Shown piece by piece: positions 55,601-63,647 of a stretch of DNA of 64,000 bases. The stretch covers positions 3,282,443 through 3,346,442 of the forward strand of contig NZ_CP036264.1 in the NCBI RefSeq assembly GCF_008035925.1, in the 5' to 3' direction. The position numbers and the translations under genes were made by a program. The DNA comes from Stieleria maiorica (GTDB lineage Bacteria; Planctomycetota; Planctomycetia; Pirellulales; Pirellulaceae). Below the pieces are notes generated by a model. That model was not told the origin of the DNA, did not search any database, and saw only the letters and a program-made list of their open reading frames with translations. Each line of letters starts with the position of its first letter. The stretch's first letter is position 1.

Positions 55601-58600
55601 CTCCGCCGAATCGGCTTTCGCTTTGACCCATGCGAGACGTTCCTCGGGCAGTTTTTGCAGTTCGATGTCGCCACGTTCGGCATAGCGTGTGCGGTTGGCG
55701 AACATGCTGACCAACAGCGACTCGCCGATCTCCTGATCCACGTCGGCCAATCGCCATAGCGGCGCCCAGTCGGCGGGATCCTGGGGGTTGATGCTGGACT
55801 GTTGCTGGACCGTTGCGGCCAGCGATGTGGTTTGGTACCAGTCCCAAACCTGATCGGCCGAAGCATCGTCGGCCATCGCGGTCTTTTCCAGGTCGGCCAA
55901 GTGCTGCTTGAGTTTTGCGGCCGATGTCGACATCTGTTTGAGCTGGCAATAGCGTGCCATCAGTTTGGCGTGACCGAAGTCGATCGGTTTGGGCAACGAC
56001 ATCGTCGACTGATAACCGTAGCGGTCGTCGACGATTCGGTAGAACTCGTACATCTGTTGCAGTCGCATCAGCTGCAGGGGCGGCTGGGTGTACGTTTGGC
56101 CGCCGCTGACGCGGACCGTTCGCTGATAGGGTTTGCCGCCTTCGGGCAGGGTGGTGTCATCAACGCTCATTGCGATCAGGTCGTCCGCGGTCTCCGCCGC
56201 CGCTTCCCAGTCGTCTTCGTCGGCCTGCAACACCATCAAACGCAGGCGTGTTTCCCAGTCGTCGCTTTGATGGTCCAATAACCCCTTGGCTAGCTTCAGC
56301 GCCGTTTCGACTTCGCCGGCCGCATACAAGCGATTCAGATTGCGCGCCACTTGGGTGGGATCGGCGTTTGACTCGGCCATCCGGAACCACAACGTTTGGG
56401 CCTCTTCGACTTCGCCGATGTCGATCAACAGCGAAGCGAGACGGGCTTCGTTCTTACGATCGGGGGCCAAACGCATCAGCTCTCGTTGCAACGCGACCGC
56501 CTGGTCGTATTCGCCGGACTGTTCGGCCAGAGCGACCAGACGTTCCAGCAGCAAGGTGTCCCGGCCGCCTTCACTTAGCAGCCCTTCGAGTGCTTGGCGG
56601 GCCAGGCCCAAGTCGCCTGCCTGTTGATGAACCGTCGCGATCAGATCGACGGTGGAGCGGCGATCGCCGGATTCACGCCCACGGATTTCCAAGCGATCGA
56701 TCAATTGGTCCAGGCGATTGGTTCTTAAATACAGGTCCGTCAGCGTGGTGACGATCTCGCGTTTGCCGTCCAGATCATTGGCGCTATCGAGCATGTTCCA
56801 GTACAGTTCGATCGCCTGGTCGGTTTTGAAGTCCTCGGCCAGTTGGCTGGCGAGCATCCGCTGGGCCTCGTTGCTGCGCGGGTTCAACCGTGCGCAGCGT
56901 CGCAGCGTATCGAGACGTTGGTCGACCCGGCCGATGGTTCCGCATAAATCGGCATAAAACCGATAGGCTTCGATGGAACCGGCCGATGCGGCCAACAATT
57001 CTTTGCCGACCGCGACGGCTTGTTCCGTTGCGCCGACGCGGAGATGCAACGAGGACAGTTTTTGCAGGTGACCGTTTCGGAATCGCGGATCCGTTTCGGC
57101 CAGCCGACGCCGCTTCTCGATCGCCAGTGGAAGCCGCCCGGAATCTTCATACATCCGCGCGGCGATTTCCAAGGCATCGATCGATCCCGGTGATTGTTTC
57201 AGCGACTTTTCGATCGCGTCGAGCGCTTCGGGAACTTTACCGGCGGCGTTATAGAGGATTGCCAGCCGACGCATCGCTTCCCCGTCGCTCGCATCATCGG
57301 CCGTTTCTTCGATCGCTTGTTCGATCCGTTGGTCCAATTTGCCGGCGGCCTGGTACGTTTTAACTTCGGCGGCGAAGACGCGTCCGCGATCGTCCATGTT
57401 CTCCGTCACGGTGGATGCCATACCGATTTGTTCCAGTGCCGAATCGAAAAGATCGGCTTCGCGAAGCCATTCGGCATACCTCAGCCGTTCTTCGATCGTA
57501 GGATCCAGTTCACAGGCCTCGGCCATGACCGTCAACGCTTCGTCGGAGCGGTCGAATTGGTGAAAGACTTCGGCTAATCGAACCAGGTTTTTTCGATTGC
57601 GTTGATCGCCGGCGACCAAGGAACGCCAAACCTGGGTCGCTTCGTCCTGGCGATCGAGTTGGTGCAGGTACTCGCCCAGGTACTCCTTGTATTGCGGTTG
57701 GTCCGGGGCCAGCTTGATAGCGGCTCGGTACTGCGAAATCGCATCTTCAACCAGGTCGGCGCCACGCAACAGATCCGCGACCTGGGATTGAATGACGGCA
57801 TCGTCCAAGCGGGCGTCTGCCAATCGCTTCCAGATTTTCGCCGCCGCTTGGGTCCGTGCCGCGTTGGGCTGCGCGGGATCGTCCAATAAGACCTGCCCCC
57901 AACGCACGAAATGATCCGGGTTGCCCGGATCCAATTCGATCAAGGACTCGTATTGTTTGGCCGCTTTGGAATAATCTTCGGCAGCGACGTAGGCGTTGAT
58001 CAATGCCAGTCGCGGTGCGGGATCGGTCGGTGCCAGCTGGATCGCTTTTTCGAACCAGGACAACGCTTCGGGACCACGGCCTTGGATCGACAGGGTGCGA
58101 GCGAGACGAATGACCGCGCCCAGATCCTCGGGGTGGTTTTCGATCCAGTCTTCATAGTATTCCGCTAGACCGGCGTAGTCGCCACTGGAAAGAAACGTGG
58201 CCTCGATGCGTCGCCGGGCTTCGTCATAAAGATAACTTCCCGGTCGAAGTTTCTTGAGCAGGAGTTCGAATTCACTGATGGCTTGTGCTTGGTCGCCCGA
58301 TTGGGCGCGCAGATCGGCCGCGCGCATGGCAAAGACGATTCGGTCATTGGGCGAACGAGCATCTTTGGCCAGGGCCTCGTAACGGGCCAACGCGCCGTCG
58401 ACGTCGCCTTCTTCGATCATCACGCGGGCGATCCGCTGGCGGACACCGTCATCGCCTGGAAAAGTTTTTTCCAGCTGTTCCCATATCCGGATCGCGTCAT
58501 CGATCTTTCCGCCGCGTTGGTATAAACGGCCGAGTTGTCCGGCGATTTTCAGGTGATCTTGTCGCGATGGTTTTAAATCGATCGCTCGCTGCATCGCCGC

Positions 58601-59059
58601 GGCCGCCTCCTCCGTTCGTCCGACCAACAGTAACGCTTGGCCGTGGTAGTAGGCTGCCAACGGATTGTCGCCCAGTTTCTTTTCCGCTTCCGCCAAGGCC
58701 TCGATCGCCGCGGCGTCTTCGCTGCGTTGCAACTGCAGCAACCCGGCGACCATCCAGTGGCGTCCCGATTCATCGGTATCCGCGGTGTTTTGGGCCTTGT
58801 TCGTCAGTTCATCAATCACCTCGCCGATGTCACCGACGCCGATGTGGTATCCAAACACACGGTCCAAGGCCGTTCCGGTGTTGGGCCGTCGAAGCAGCAC
58901 CTCCAAGAACTTCGCCGCCGTGATTTTCTCACGCTCCTCGGCGGGCGAAAGCGGCGTCGGCTGAGCCATACAGGCCACTGGGCGATAGGCACCCAATGCC
59001 AGCAAACAGCAAATCACAAGCGTCGGTTTGAAATGGCTGCGGGCAGTGCGACCGGACAT
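49637..59059 (-). CDS. Giant exported TPR protein with LamG-like tail
   Basis: About 3140 residues. The start at 59059 (MSGRTARSHFKPTLVICCLL) follows AAAAGGGGA and gives a signal peptide ending near CMAQ; the ATG at 59104 is too far upstream. From about residue 60 to 2700 the protein is a solenoid of TPR-like helical pairs, clearest in the N-terminal half: PLAAYYHGQALLLVGRTEEA, GNPDHFVRWGQVLLDDPAQP, KVPEALDAIEKSLKQSPGSI. Residues about 2740-2900 and 2900-3130 are two beta-sandwich domains of LamG/DUF1080 type (FAVEMEIRDGGYREAELLFD, LKAGQWNRVELVRDGSRIRI). It probably acts as a large scaffold outside the cytoplasm. It is coupled to the DUF3592-like gene and divergent from the kinase-WD40 gene. 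Confidence 0.92.
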   Translation of the reverse strand: MSGRTARSHFKPTLVICCLLALGAYRPVACMAQPTPLSPAEEREKITAAKFLEVLLRRPNTGTALDRVFGYHIGVGDIGEVIDELTNKAQNTADTDESGRHWMVAGLLQLQRSEDAAAIEALAEAEKKLGDNPLAAYYHGQALLLVGRTEEAAAAMQRAIDLKPSRQDHLKIAGQLGRLYQRGGKIDDAIRIWEQLEKTFPGDDGVRQRIARVMIEEGDVDGALARYEALAKDARSPNDRIVFAMRAADLRAQSGDQAQAISEFELLLKKLRPGSYLYDEARRRIEATFLSSGDYAGLAEYYEDWIENHPEDLGAVIRLARTLSIQGRGPEALSWFEKAIQLAPTDPAPRLALINAYVAAEDYSKAAKQYESLIELDPGNPDHFVRWGQVLLDDPAQPNAARTQAAAKIWKRLADARLDDAVIQSQVADLLRGADLVEDAISQYRAAIKLAPDQPQYKEYLGEYLHQLDRQDEATQVWRSLVAGDQRNRKNLVRLAEVFHQFDRSDEALTVMAEACELDPTIEERLRYAEWLREADLFDSALEQIGMASTVTENMDDRGRVFAAEVKTYQAAGKLDQRIEQAIEETADDASDGEAMRRLAILYNAAGKVPEALDAIEKSLKQSPGSIDALEIAARMYEDSGRLPLAIEKRRRLAETDPRFRNGHLQKLSSLHLRVGATEQAVAVGKELLAASAGSIEAYRFYADLCGTIGRVDQRLDTLRRCARLNPRSNEAQRMLASQLAEDFKTDQAIELYWNMLDSANDLDGKREIVTTLTDLYLRTNRLDQLIDRLEIRGRESGDRRSTVDLIATVHQQAGDLGLARQALEGLLSEGGRDTLLLERLVALAEQSGEYDQAVALQRELMRLAPDRKNEARLASLLIDIGEVEEAQTLWFRMAESNADPTQVARNLNRLYAAGEVETALKLAKGLLDHQSDDWETRLRLMVLQADEDDWEAAAETADDLIAMSVDDTTLPEGGKPYQRTVRVSGGQTYTQPPLQLMRLQQMYEFYRIVDDRYGYQSTMSLPKPIDFGHAKLMARYCQLKQMSTSAAKLKQHLADLEKTAMADDASADQVWDWYQTTSLAATVQQQSSINPQDPADWAPLWRLADVDQEIGESLLVSMFANRTRYAERGDIELQKLPEERLAWVKAKADSAEKSIADQYGQRASWPMIYGSELRIAGSKEEADRYLQAQLEAAIADPESVGLLVAIQQASAHGTDAQLWPLLQRAIEDKEELKATFGASPSAHFLTLFTAEKRVADGLSKGASDPEYRTRVIALMDKMIKDVAQQPLQRRTIRLTGIGGPRTRGRVVGGQYIRTEIEFPPSGLGQDDPFVFAQYGVWERMKDHTGQWIESLQTPASDATQPRERIIRRLAAAALLYWDKQTGQALDQLSQATQLASNELPQMEPELRLMSADLLLRLDRKREALDAIDTLAVYDQNTMAVREFAAARLAAAIGDRQRAQTAARRLFGVRLNTEAQIELAKLMRQLDMRQLAADLVRRLRSRGGSNTDQLQSLMTYFVAQGEHDQAAEVAMELLRRSVPSRRTTSRYTTTNQVLRRNALQTLSTTGRLTSLIKATESKLEKAPKSQRIRSELAELYVAAGKTEKSQELLGQMEIKDVNSARALEATAAQLVTAGQMDEACEAYLKLLRRKQDMFNQQFYDIKRPFDATQRLGDLADLMIEVGIQKFTDHRVSEICEDLIRNENGVAKARKLYLAMLDIAPTSTNSMYSMSNVMGSASKLLTDRETVLRTARYLIEASENGTGWNTLFSGYSTSSDGRHNNVTTSFVRHVAGDQENVTAVEELLREKLKEKDDWQEGKVWLALLLTTNKGYDEAKQLLEPLVSGELSPQPTHDLLWLVGSLIDTHPPMQDLSERIYEYALENTTDRSNRDFKYSLKGRVCNFMADIGNNQRAREMALEAIEQAKNNPQQSFSNPEYEAYQQIQSTMAMMEFMAKIDYPTDALRIAREFDTTLFVKAGRYQSGRQEQFEKQQQELLDQVRKLGGLATVQSMINPKTESPTAVDFAITLGDQPFTQHAVSSLWVEMLQDAAGDPKNAGALDEFAGQMQSLAEERPDDDSAAAAHAIAADVVGDHQPLKDLIRRWMRPRTATSPEDDDESPSDSKVIDQRLRGRLTMVLLLLADQSVPGDTANGDPVVSSDLNFDSITGVNQVEQTCLIAALGNQALERADKESTQRLWQRAVDLAASQWLLIDLSHAAIEAGLPELSAAAFSAAVPAPAGAVQVNPPTDHSANSLGELLSNAQPRQSSSSRSTVNELDADEVRLARRILELDEAWRVNQLYTKFVFDPLVALTLGPSGSRPRPLCAPVEIKPDDRIVIHSVFDRLARRASWSKQTDKLLSLVSGDDAQSHLMAGLVLLNDKRGQAALPRYEAVDPTTLSALPKELVMQSLLLAFQDPHCRQRAMELGLALVDQNRPSERYANVTPYETFSLHLAKQGLEHGLNDDLVAKAINDYLELTAHDNDRYSGVSSRVTRRLGQLDKVAQLLLPKGRVDEALTYLGMRHDGFSQGFDRSNDWVGSWALESIQGMSDRKAAYQKLADWTFQGDGSLQTIRALVRRQRLPTWIPESVGGYYPPFPPVADASLPIATNFYSLARLAMQIDAGDDLLERLRKAQADGRSGADTALAICLSAMNQPVNPQLLSKIVQHLDAIQPADGKPASQAPLAELQLASILASAPEHHAFAKKVTQSLMDHTHTQSRGYLMPWVARFEHNQGWAETSELRSGDDLAHWIPATHASAKDFSEGKTAPIWVSDGESQVRHVCGFGNDSLWFRYPLQGNFAVEMEIRDGGYREAELLFDGLQFAPLAHNGSVYVKSQNTTDWVRFYSKATRQNQWNHCSVTLDEKTLSFRVNDQLIYREPRKDHSPWFAVHLAGNKRTSVRNIKISGTPQIPGDVNLIPGDTLRGWSGQYYGVALPTADVDARKQDKDGNDPSRYRTGSKPEQIQNLAWTVQDGELISGKIKAQKFNGQNSIRYERPLGDGEVLSYEFFYEEGKMEVHPSIGRIAYVMRPSGLKLHWMSAPNTAWKIPKGFEVPLPGADAKPLPLKAGQWNRVELVRDGSRIRISLNGETVFDQQPQSRLGDMVFGFFHNREQTSARIRNVRLNGPWPTEVPQHLLTFTRTETQ

Positions 59060-59253
59060 ACGATCCCCTTTTAACGTTCCATCAGGACTGTGACGTCCCG
59101 TCACAGCGGGACCACCTTCAAGGGCTATAGGCTAACACACTCCGGAACCTCGGAGTCGCGGGGGCGGAGAGAGATTCATCGGTCTCGGCCCGCTTTGGCG
59201 TCGCGACGCTGGGCAGATATAATGACTCCACGGGACAGCTTTTCACCACTCTT
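59060..59253. promoter_or_regulatory. Divergent promoter gap, TPR giant and kinase
   Basis: About 190 bases separate the starts of the giant TPR gene and the kinase-WD40 gene, which read outward. The gap must contain both promoters and so offers a shared control point. No palindromic operator or clear sigma-type boxes were found by eye. Confidence 0.5.
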
Positions 59254-62200
59254 TTGGTCGTCGCGGGGCAATTCAGTTTGTCGATTTTTAATCACGACTC
59301 ATCGACTCGCTCGCTGCCGGACACCGAGTTTGTGGTTTCGAACGAGCTTCAGAGGCTTCTGGACCGTTGGGAATCCATGGTGGCTGCGGGTGAGGACGTC
59401 ACGGCGGAACAGCTTTGCGAAGGCGACTTGGGCTTGGCCGAGCAACTGCGGGACTACGTCAATTGGCTGGAGATGTCGTCGGGACATGGTCCCGCGTCTC
59501 CGGTGCCGCTTCCGGAGTCGATCGGCCCTTACAAGATTCTGTCAGAGATATCCCGAGGTCCCTATTCGATTGTTTATCTGGCCGAGCAGCGGTTTCCGAA
59601 TCGAAAGGTTGCGTTGAAACTGTTGCATGACCTGGCGGCCCGATCGAGGGTCAAATCGCGTTTTCAGCTTGAGGTGGAGTTGCTGGGGACGCTTCAACAT
59701 CCCAACATCGCCAAGATCTTTGACGCCGGTGTCGCCGATGTGCTCGGCGCGTCTCGACTTTATTTCACGATGGAATGGGTCGAGGGGGCGGACATCGGAC
59801 AATACATCCGCTTCCGCCGGCAAGAGTCGGACTGGTCGCCTTCGGACACGATCCGGCTATGTCTGCAGTTTTGCGAAGCCTTGTCGGCGGCCCACGCCGA
59901 AGGGATCGTTCACCGCGACCTGAAACCGGCCAACATGTTGGTCACCGACGATGGAGTGCCGAAGCTGATCGATTTCGGGCTGGCTCGAATCCGACGCGAC
60001 AACGTCGACGAATTGGGGCATGAGCCGACGACGGAAGCCTGGATCGGAACGCGCAGCTACATGAGCCCCGAGCAGTTCAATGCGCAGCTTGGTCAAATCG
60101 ACGTTCGGACCGATGTCTATGGCATGGCGGTGGTGCTGTATCAGTTGCTCTCGGGACGGCTTCCCTATGAGATCGACAAAAAGACGATGTGGGAGACGGC
60201 CCAAATCGTCAAAACTCAGCCGCCGTTACCGATCGGTCGTGTCGACCGTCGCCTTCGCGGTGATTTGGAATTGATCTTGGAAACCGCGTTGGCGAAAGAG
60301 CCGGGCGAACGCTACGCATCGATGGAAGCGTTCGCGACGGATCTGAGAAACTATGTCGATGGCAAACCGATCCATGCTCGACGTCAGGGGGCGGGCCGGG
60401 CGTTGTGGAAGTGGAGTCTCCGGCACCGTCGGGTCGCCGCCGTCTCGGTCGCGGCTCTCGTGTTGTTGGTCGCGCTTGCCGTCACCGCCGGCATCGCGGC
60501 GAAACTCGCCAACGACCGCGCGAGAGATCTTCGTGACATCAACGAGATCCTCCGTTTGAACGAGGCGGAACTCGTCAGCGCGAACGAGCGATCGTCCAAG
60601 TCCGCTCGGCGGCTACGTCGAACCGCAATGAACCAGACCTTGTTGCGTCTGGGGCTGATCGCCCAACGTGAACCCGATCATGTCGCCGAGCAATTGGCCG
60701 ACGAGTCAATTTGTCCTCCGGATCTTCGCGGCTTCGTCTGGCGTCTGCTGTATGAATACACGACCCAAGTCACGACGGGATGGAACGCGGACCGGCGCGG
60801 GTTGCTGGACGTTGCCGTTTCCGATGACGGGGCGTGGCTGGTCACCAGCGGGCCGTCGGGCGTGCGTGCCTGGGAAACGGCATCGGGCAACCCGATCGCG
60901 GCGATCGAAGGACAAATCGATTCACCGACGGTTCGACTGGCACTCGATGGCGATTCGCGCGCGGCACTGTTCGCGCGACGCGACGGCACCGCCGTCCGGT
61001 TTGACATCGATTCCAACCAGACGCACGTGCTGTGGTCGGACGACGCGGCACGGGCGACCGCTGTGGCGGCGGTCACGGGCGACGACGGCTACTTGATCGG
61101 CGACCAATCCGGCCGTGTCACGCACTTTGATCGCCCCGGCGGCCGGCAGACCTGGCAACGCCGGCTGGATGATTCCGCGATCATCGGATTGACCATTGCG
61201 GCCCAGGGCGATCGGGTCGGTACGGTTTCGCAGAACGGTGTGCTGACGATATGTGACCTGCAAACGGGTGAACCGCTGGAACGGCAAAAAGCGTCGTTTG
61301 TCGCAGACGACGCGCAATCGGTCTTCCGTGGCCGATACTCGGATGACCTGCGATTGGCGTGCTTGTGCCGTCAAGTCAAAGCCGCCGGGATCTGGGACGT
61401 GGCTTCCAATCAGTCTCTGCGGACTTGGGGCGGCCAACTCTTCCTGCCCGATTTGGAAATCTGTCACTCCGGCGCGGGGCTCCAAGGCCAACGTATCCTG
61501 CTCTGCGGGCGTGGACAGGTCGTTCTGTTGGGCAGCGATGGAAAGCTGGCAACGATCTATCGCGGCGATCGCGCCCAGTCGCTCAGCCTTTCCCCGAACC
61601 AGACGACAGGGACGCTAACCGAATCTTCACCGAACGTCGATTGGGATCCCTTCGTCGTCGATGCGTCCCGGCACGGCGACAATGTCGCCATCGGGCTGAG
61701 GGGCGGGCGCGTCTTGATCGCATCGGTCACGCCCAAACGGCTGTACCAATCCTGGAAACCGCTCGGGCAGGTCGTGCGGCGACTGGCGTTTTCGTCCCGC
61801 GGTGATCTGCTGGCGACCTACAGCCCCAATGGGACCGTCGGCATTTACGATGCCCGGACGGGCGAGCTGCGACGCCAGTGGGCGACGGGCACCAAGAACA
61901 TTTACCAAATTCTGTTCGCCGACCCGGATCCGATTTTGATCACTCGTGCACGGGGGCGCGACGTCGACCTCTGGGACGCAACAAGCGGTCACCAAATCGA
62001 TTCGCCGAACGTCCCCGGTGGGACGCGGGGGATCATGCTTGAGGCCGATCGGCTGCTGATCGGCTTGGACGACGACAAACCGAGGTGGTTGCCGATGGAC
62101 AACTCGGCTGAAACGCTTCGTCTGGGGCACTCGGCAGAACACGTCGATTCAAGCATCGCGATCGCGGCCAAGGATCGCGTGTCAGGCTTGTTGGCCACCG

Positions 62201-62679
62201 CCGATGAAAACGACGTGGTGGTGTTGTGGCGGGAAGCGGAGAATGGGCAAGTGGAACGATTGGGCGAGCGTCACCTGGACGACTTGAAAACGATGAAGTT
62301 CCACCCCGGCGGTTCTGCATTGGTCACCGGTACGCTCGATGGCATGATCACGGTTTGGTCGATGCCCGATTTTCAAGTCATCACCCGTCGCCAAAGCCCT
62401 GCCCAATTGGCGGAACTCGATTTCTCCAATGACGGCAGCGTCATGGCGAGTGGCCACTTTGACGGCGAAGTCCTGTTCTGGGACACCCAGGTCTGGCAGA
62501 CGCAGTTGGTGGTCCAGACCAACATCGTACCGATCCGCAGCCTGCAGTTTTCCCCGCTCTCAGACCGATTGGCCGTCGCCGGCAAGGGTGATCACATCGC
62601 GGTGTTCAGTACACAAACCCCAGACGATCGCGACCGAGAACGGCAACGCCCCGCAACCGCCCGAATGGCGGAGAAATAG
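59254..62679 (+). CDS. Ser/Thr protein kinase with WD40 propeller
   Basis: Up to 1141 residues. No in-frame ATG fits; TTG at 59254 or 59278 (the latter eight bases after GGGG) are candidates. Residues about 88-355 are a Hanks-type kinase: lysine in VALKLLHDL, glutamate in FQLEVELLGTLQHPNI, VHRDLKPANMLV, LIDFGLARI and SYMSPEQF all intact. The glycine loop is ISRGPYSIVYLAEQ, with only one of the three usual glycines. A membrane helix (VAAVSVAALVLLVALAVTAG, about 394-418) follows, then a WD40-like propeller from about 500 (RGLLDVAVSDDGAWLVTSGP, LKTMKFHPGGSALVTGTLDG) presumably outside the membrane. An N-terminal helical segment of 80 residues is typical of planctomycete kinases. It may sense envelope signals. 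Confidence 0.92.
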   Translation: MVVAGQFSLSIFNHDSSTRSLPDTEFVVSNELQRLLDRWESMVAAGEDVTAEQLCEGDLGLAEQLRDYVNWLEMSSGHGPASPVPLPESIGPYKILSEISRGPYSIVYLAEQRFPNRKVALKLLHDLAARSRVKSRFQLEVELLGTLQHPNIAKIFDAGVADVLGASRLYFTMEWVEGADIGQYIRFRRQESDWSPSDTIRLCLQFCEALSAAHAEGIVHRDLKPANMLVTDDGVPKLIDFGLARIRRDNVDELGHEPTTEAWIGTRSYMSPEQFNAQLGQIDVRTDVYGMAVVLYQLLSGRLPYEIDKKTMWETAQIVKTQPPLPIGRVDRRLRGDLELILETALAKEPGERYASMEAFATDLRNYVDGKPIHARRQGAGRALWKWSLRHRRVAAVSVAALVLLVALAVTAGIAAKLANDRARDLRDINEILRLNEAELVSANERSSKSARRLRRTAMNQTLLRLGLIAQREPDHVAEQLADESICPPDLRGFVWRLLYEYTTQVTTGWNADRRGLLDVAVSDDGAWLVTSGPSGVRAWETASGNPIAAIEGQIDSPTVRLALDGDSRAALFARRDGTAVRFDIDSNQTHVLWSDDAARATAVAAVTGDDGYLIGDQSGRVTHFDRPGGRQTWQRRLDDSAIIGLTIAAQGDRVGTVSQNGVLTICDLQTGEPLERQKASFVADDAQSVFRGRYSDDLRLACLCRQVKAAGIWDVASNQSLRTWGGQLFLPDLEICHSGAGLQGQRILLCGRGQVVLLGSDGKLATIYRGDRAQSLSLSPNQTTGTLTESSPNVDWDPFVVDASRHGDNVAIGLRGGRVLIASVTPKRLYQSWKPLGQVVRRLAFSSRGDLLATYSPNGTVGIYDARTGELRRQWATGTKNIYQILFADPDPILITRARGRDVDLWDATSGHQIDSPNVPGGTRGIMLEADRLLIGLDDDKPRWLPMDNSAETLRLGHSAEHVDSSIAIAAKDRVSGLLATADENDVVVLWREAENGQVERLGERHLDDLKTMKFHPGGSALVTGTLDGMITVWSMPDFQVITRRQSPAQLAELDFSNDGSVMASGHFDGEVLFWDTQVWQTQLVVQTNIVPIRSLQFSPLSDRLAVAGKGDHIAVFSTQTPDDRDRERQRPATARMAEK

Positions 62680-62867
62680 GGGCGGTTGGGCGACGAATCG
62701 TTCTACGTTGTCAACCACGTGGGACAATTCCGTCAGGGGCGACGGGAGACGATTTCGCGGCTGCCCACTGTGTTCCTGTCCTGTGCGGGTCCGCTATGTT
62801 AGTGGCCGGCGATCGGTCGGCCTGGTTACCGACCGTCTCTTCCACCTTCCCTTCATCTGTTGAACTC

Positions 62868-63416
62868 ATGTCAGAACGTATCATCTTGCGCACCGGAGAA
62901 TCACTTGTTGCCGGCGGCCCCCCGTTTACCGCCGCCGAACCCGAAGTCGTGATCGGCGAACTCGACGGTCCGGTCGGCACCGCCTTGGCCACGCTGACCG
63001 GTGACCAAACCAAGGGGCACACCAAAGTCTTTGCGATCCTGAACACCGACATCCAAGTCCGCCCGGTCACCTTGTGCGTCAGCAAGGTCACCGTCAAAGA
63101 CAACCGCTACACCAACATCCTGATGGGGACGGTGCAAGCGGCGATCGCCAACGGCGTGCTCGACGCGGTTCGCGCCGGCGACATCCCCAAAGAAAAGTGC
63201 AACGACCTGGGAATCATCTGCAGCGTCTGGCTGAACCCGGGCGTCGCCACCGCCGACAACCTGGATCATAAAGCACTGTTCGACATCCACCGCAAAGCGA
63301 TGGCCCAAGCCATTGCCAAAGCGATGGCCTGTGAACCGTCGATCGATTGGTTGCTGGAAAACCAGGAAAACATCACCCACAAGTACTACCAAATGGGCTT
63401 GGACGGAAAGATCTGA
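62868..63416 (+). CDS. Formaldehyde-activating enzyme homologue, His-less
   Basis: 182 residues from the ATG at 62868 (MSERIILRTGES). The Fae family pattern is clear: ILRTGESLVAGG, VIGELDGPVGTALATLTGDQ, KGHTKVFAILNTDIQVRPVT, LCVSKVTVKDNRYTNILMGT and the C-terminal AQAIAKAMACEPSIDWLLEN. Fae condenses formaldehyde with tetrahydromethanopterin, and planctomycetes carry such C1 genes. However, the conserved histidine of the N-terminal motif (AHIDLLIG in the Methylobacterium enzyme) is replaced: the aligned stretch reads AAEPEVVIG, with Glu24 in its place and no histidine before residue 51. The activity may therefore be lost or changed. It has 188 bases of upstream gap after the kinase gene and stands alone. 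Confidence 0.9.
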   Translation: MSERIILRTGESLVAGGPPFTAAEPEVVIGELDGPVGTALATLTGDQTKGHTKVFAILNTDIQVRPVTLCVSKVTVKDNRYTNILMGTVQAAIANGVLDAVRAGDIPKEKCNDLGIICSVWLNPGVATADNLDHKALFDIHRKAMAQAIAKAMACEPSIDWLLENQENITHKYYQMGLDGKI

Positions 63417-63647
63417 TCCCTGGGGAATCTGCTCCCAGCCGACGGCAGGGAGCAGGCTGACAGAAAAATTTGGGGCAGACGAATGGTCGGGAAGAAAAGC
63501 CGATAGGAAAATGGGTGACAAGGAAATCGCCGGGGCGCGGATTTGATCGGCCGCGGTCCGCGCCGGTGCCGGTCACGTCTCCTTGTCATCAATCTGCTCG
63601 TCGTTCTTCCCGCCGCCAGCGCAATGACAGGTTTCGACAATCGGATG
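63417..63647. other. Gap with GGGGCAGACGAATGG strings
   Basis: 231 bases between converging genes. No gene is seen. GACAGAAAAATTTGGGGCAGA and GATAGGAAAATGGGTGACAAGG echo the AGGAAAA and GGGGCAGAATGATG strings of other gaps, so it is probably degraded repeat material. Confidence 0.45.
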
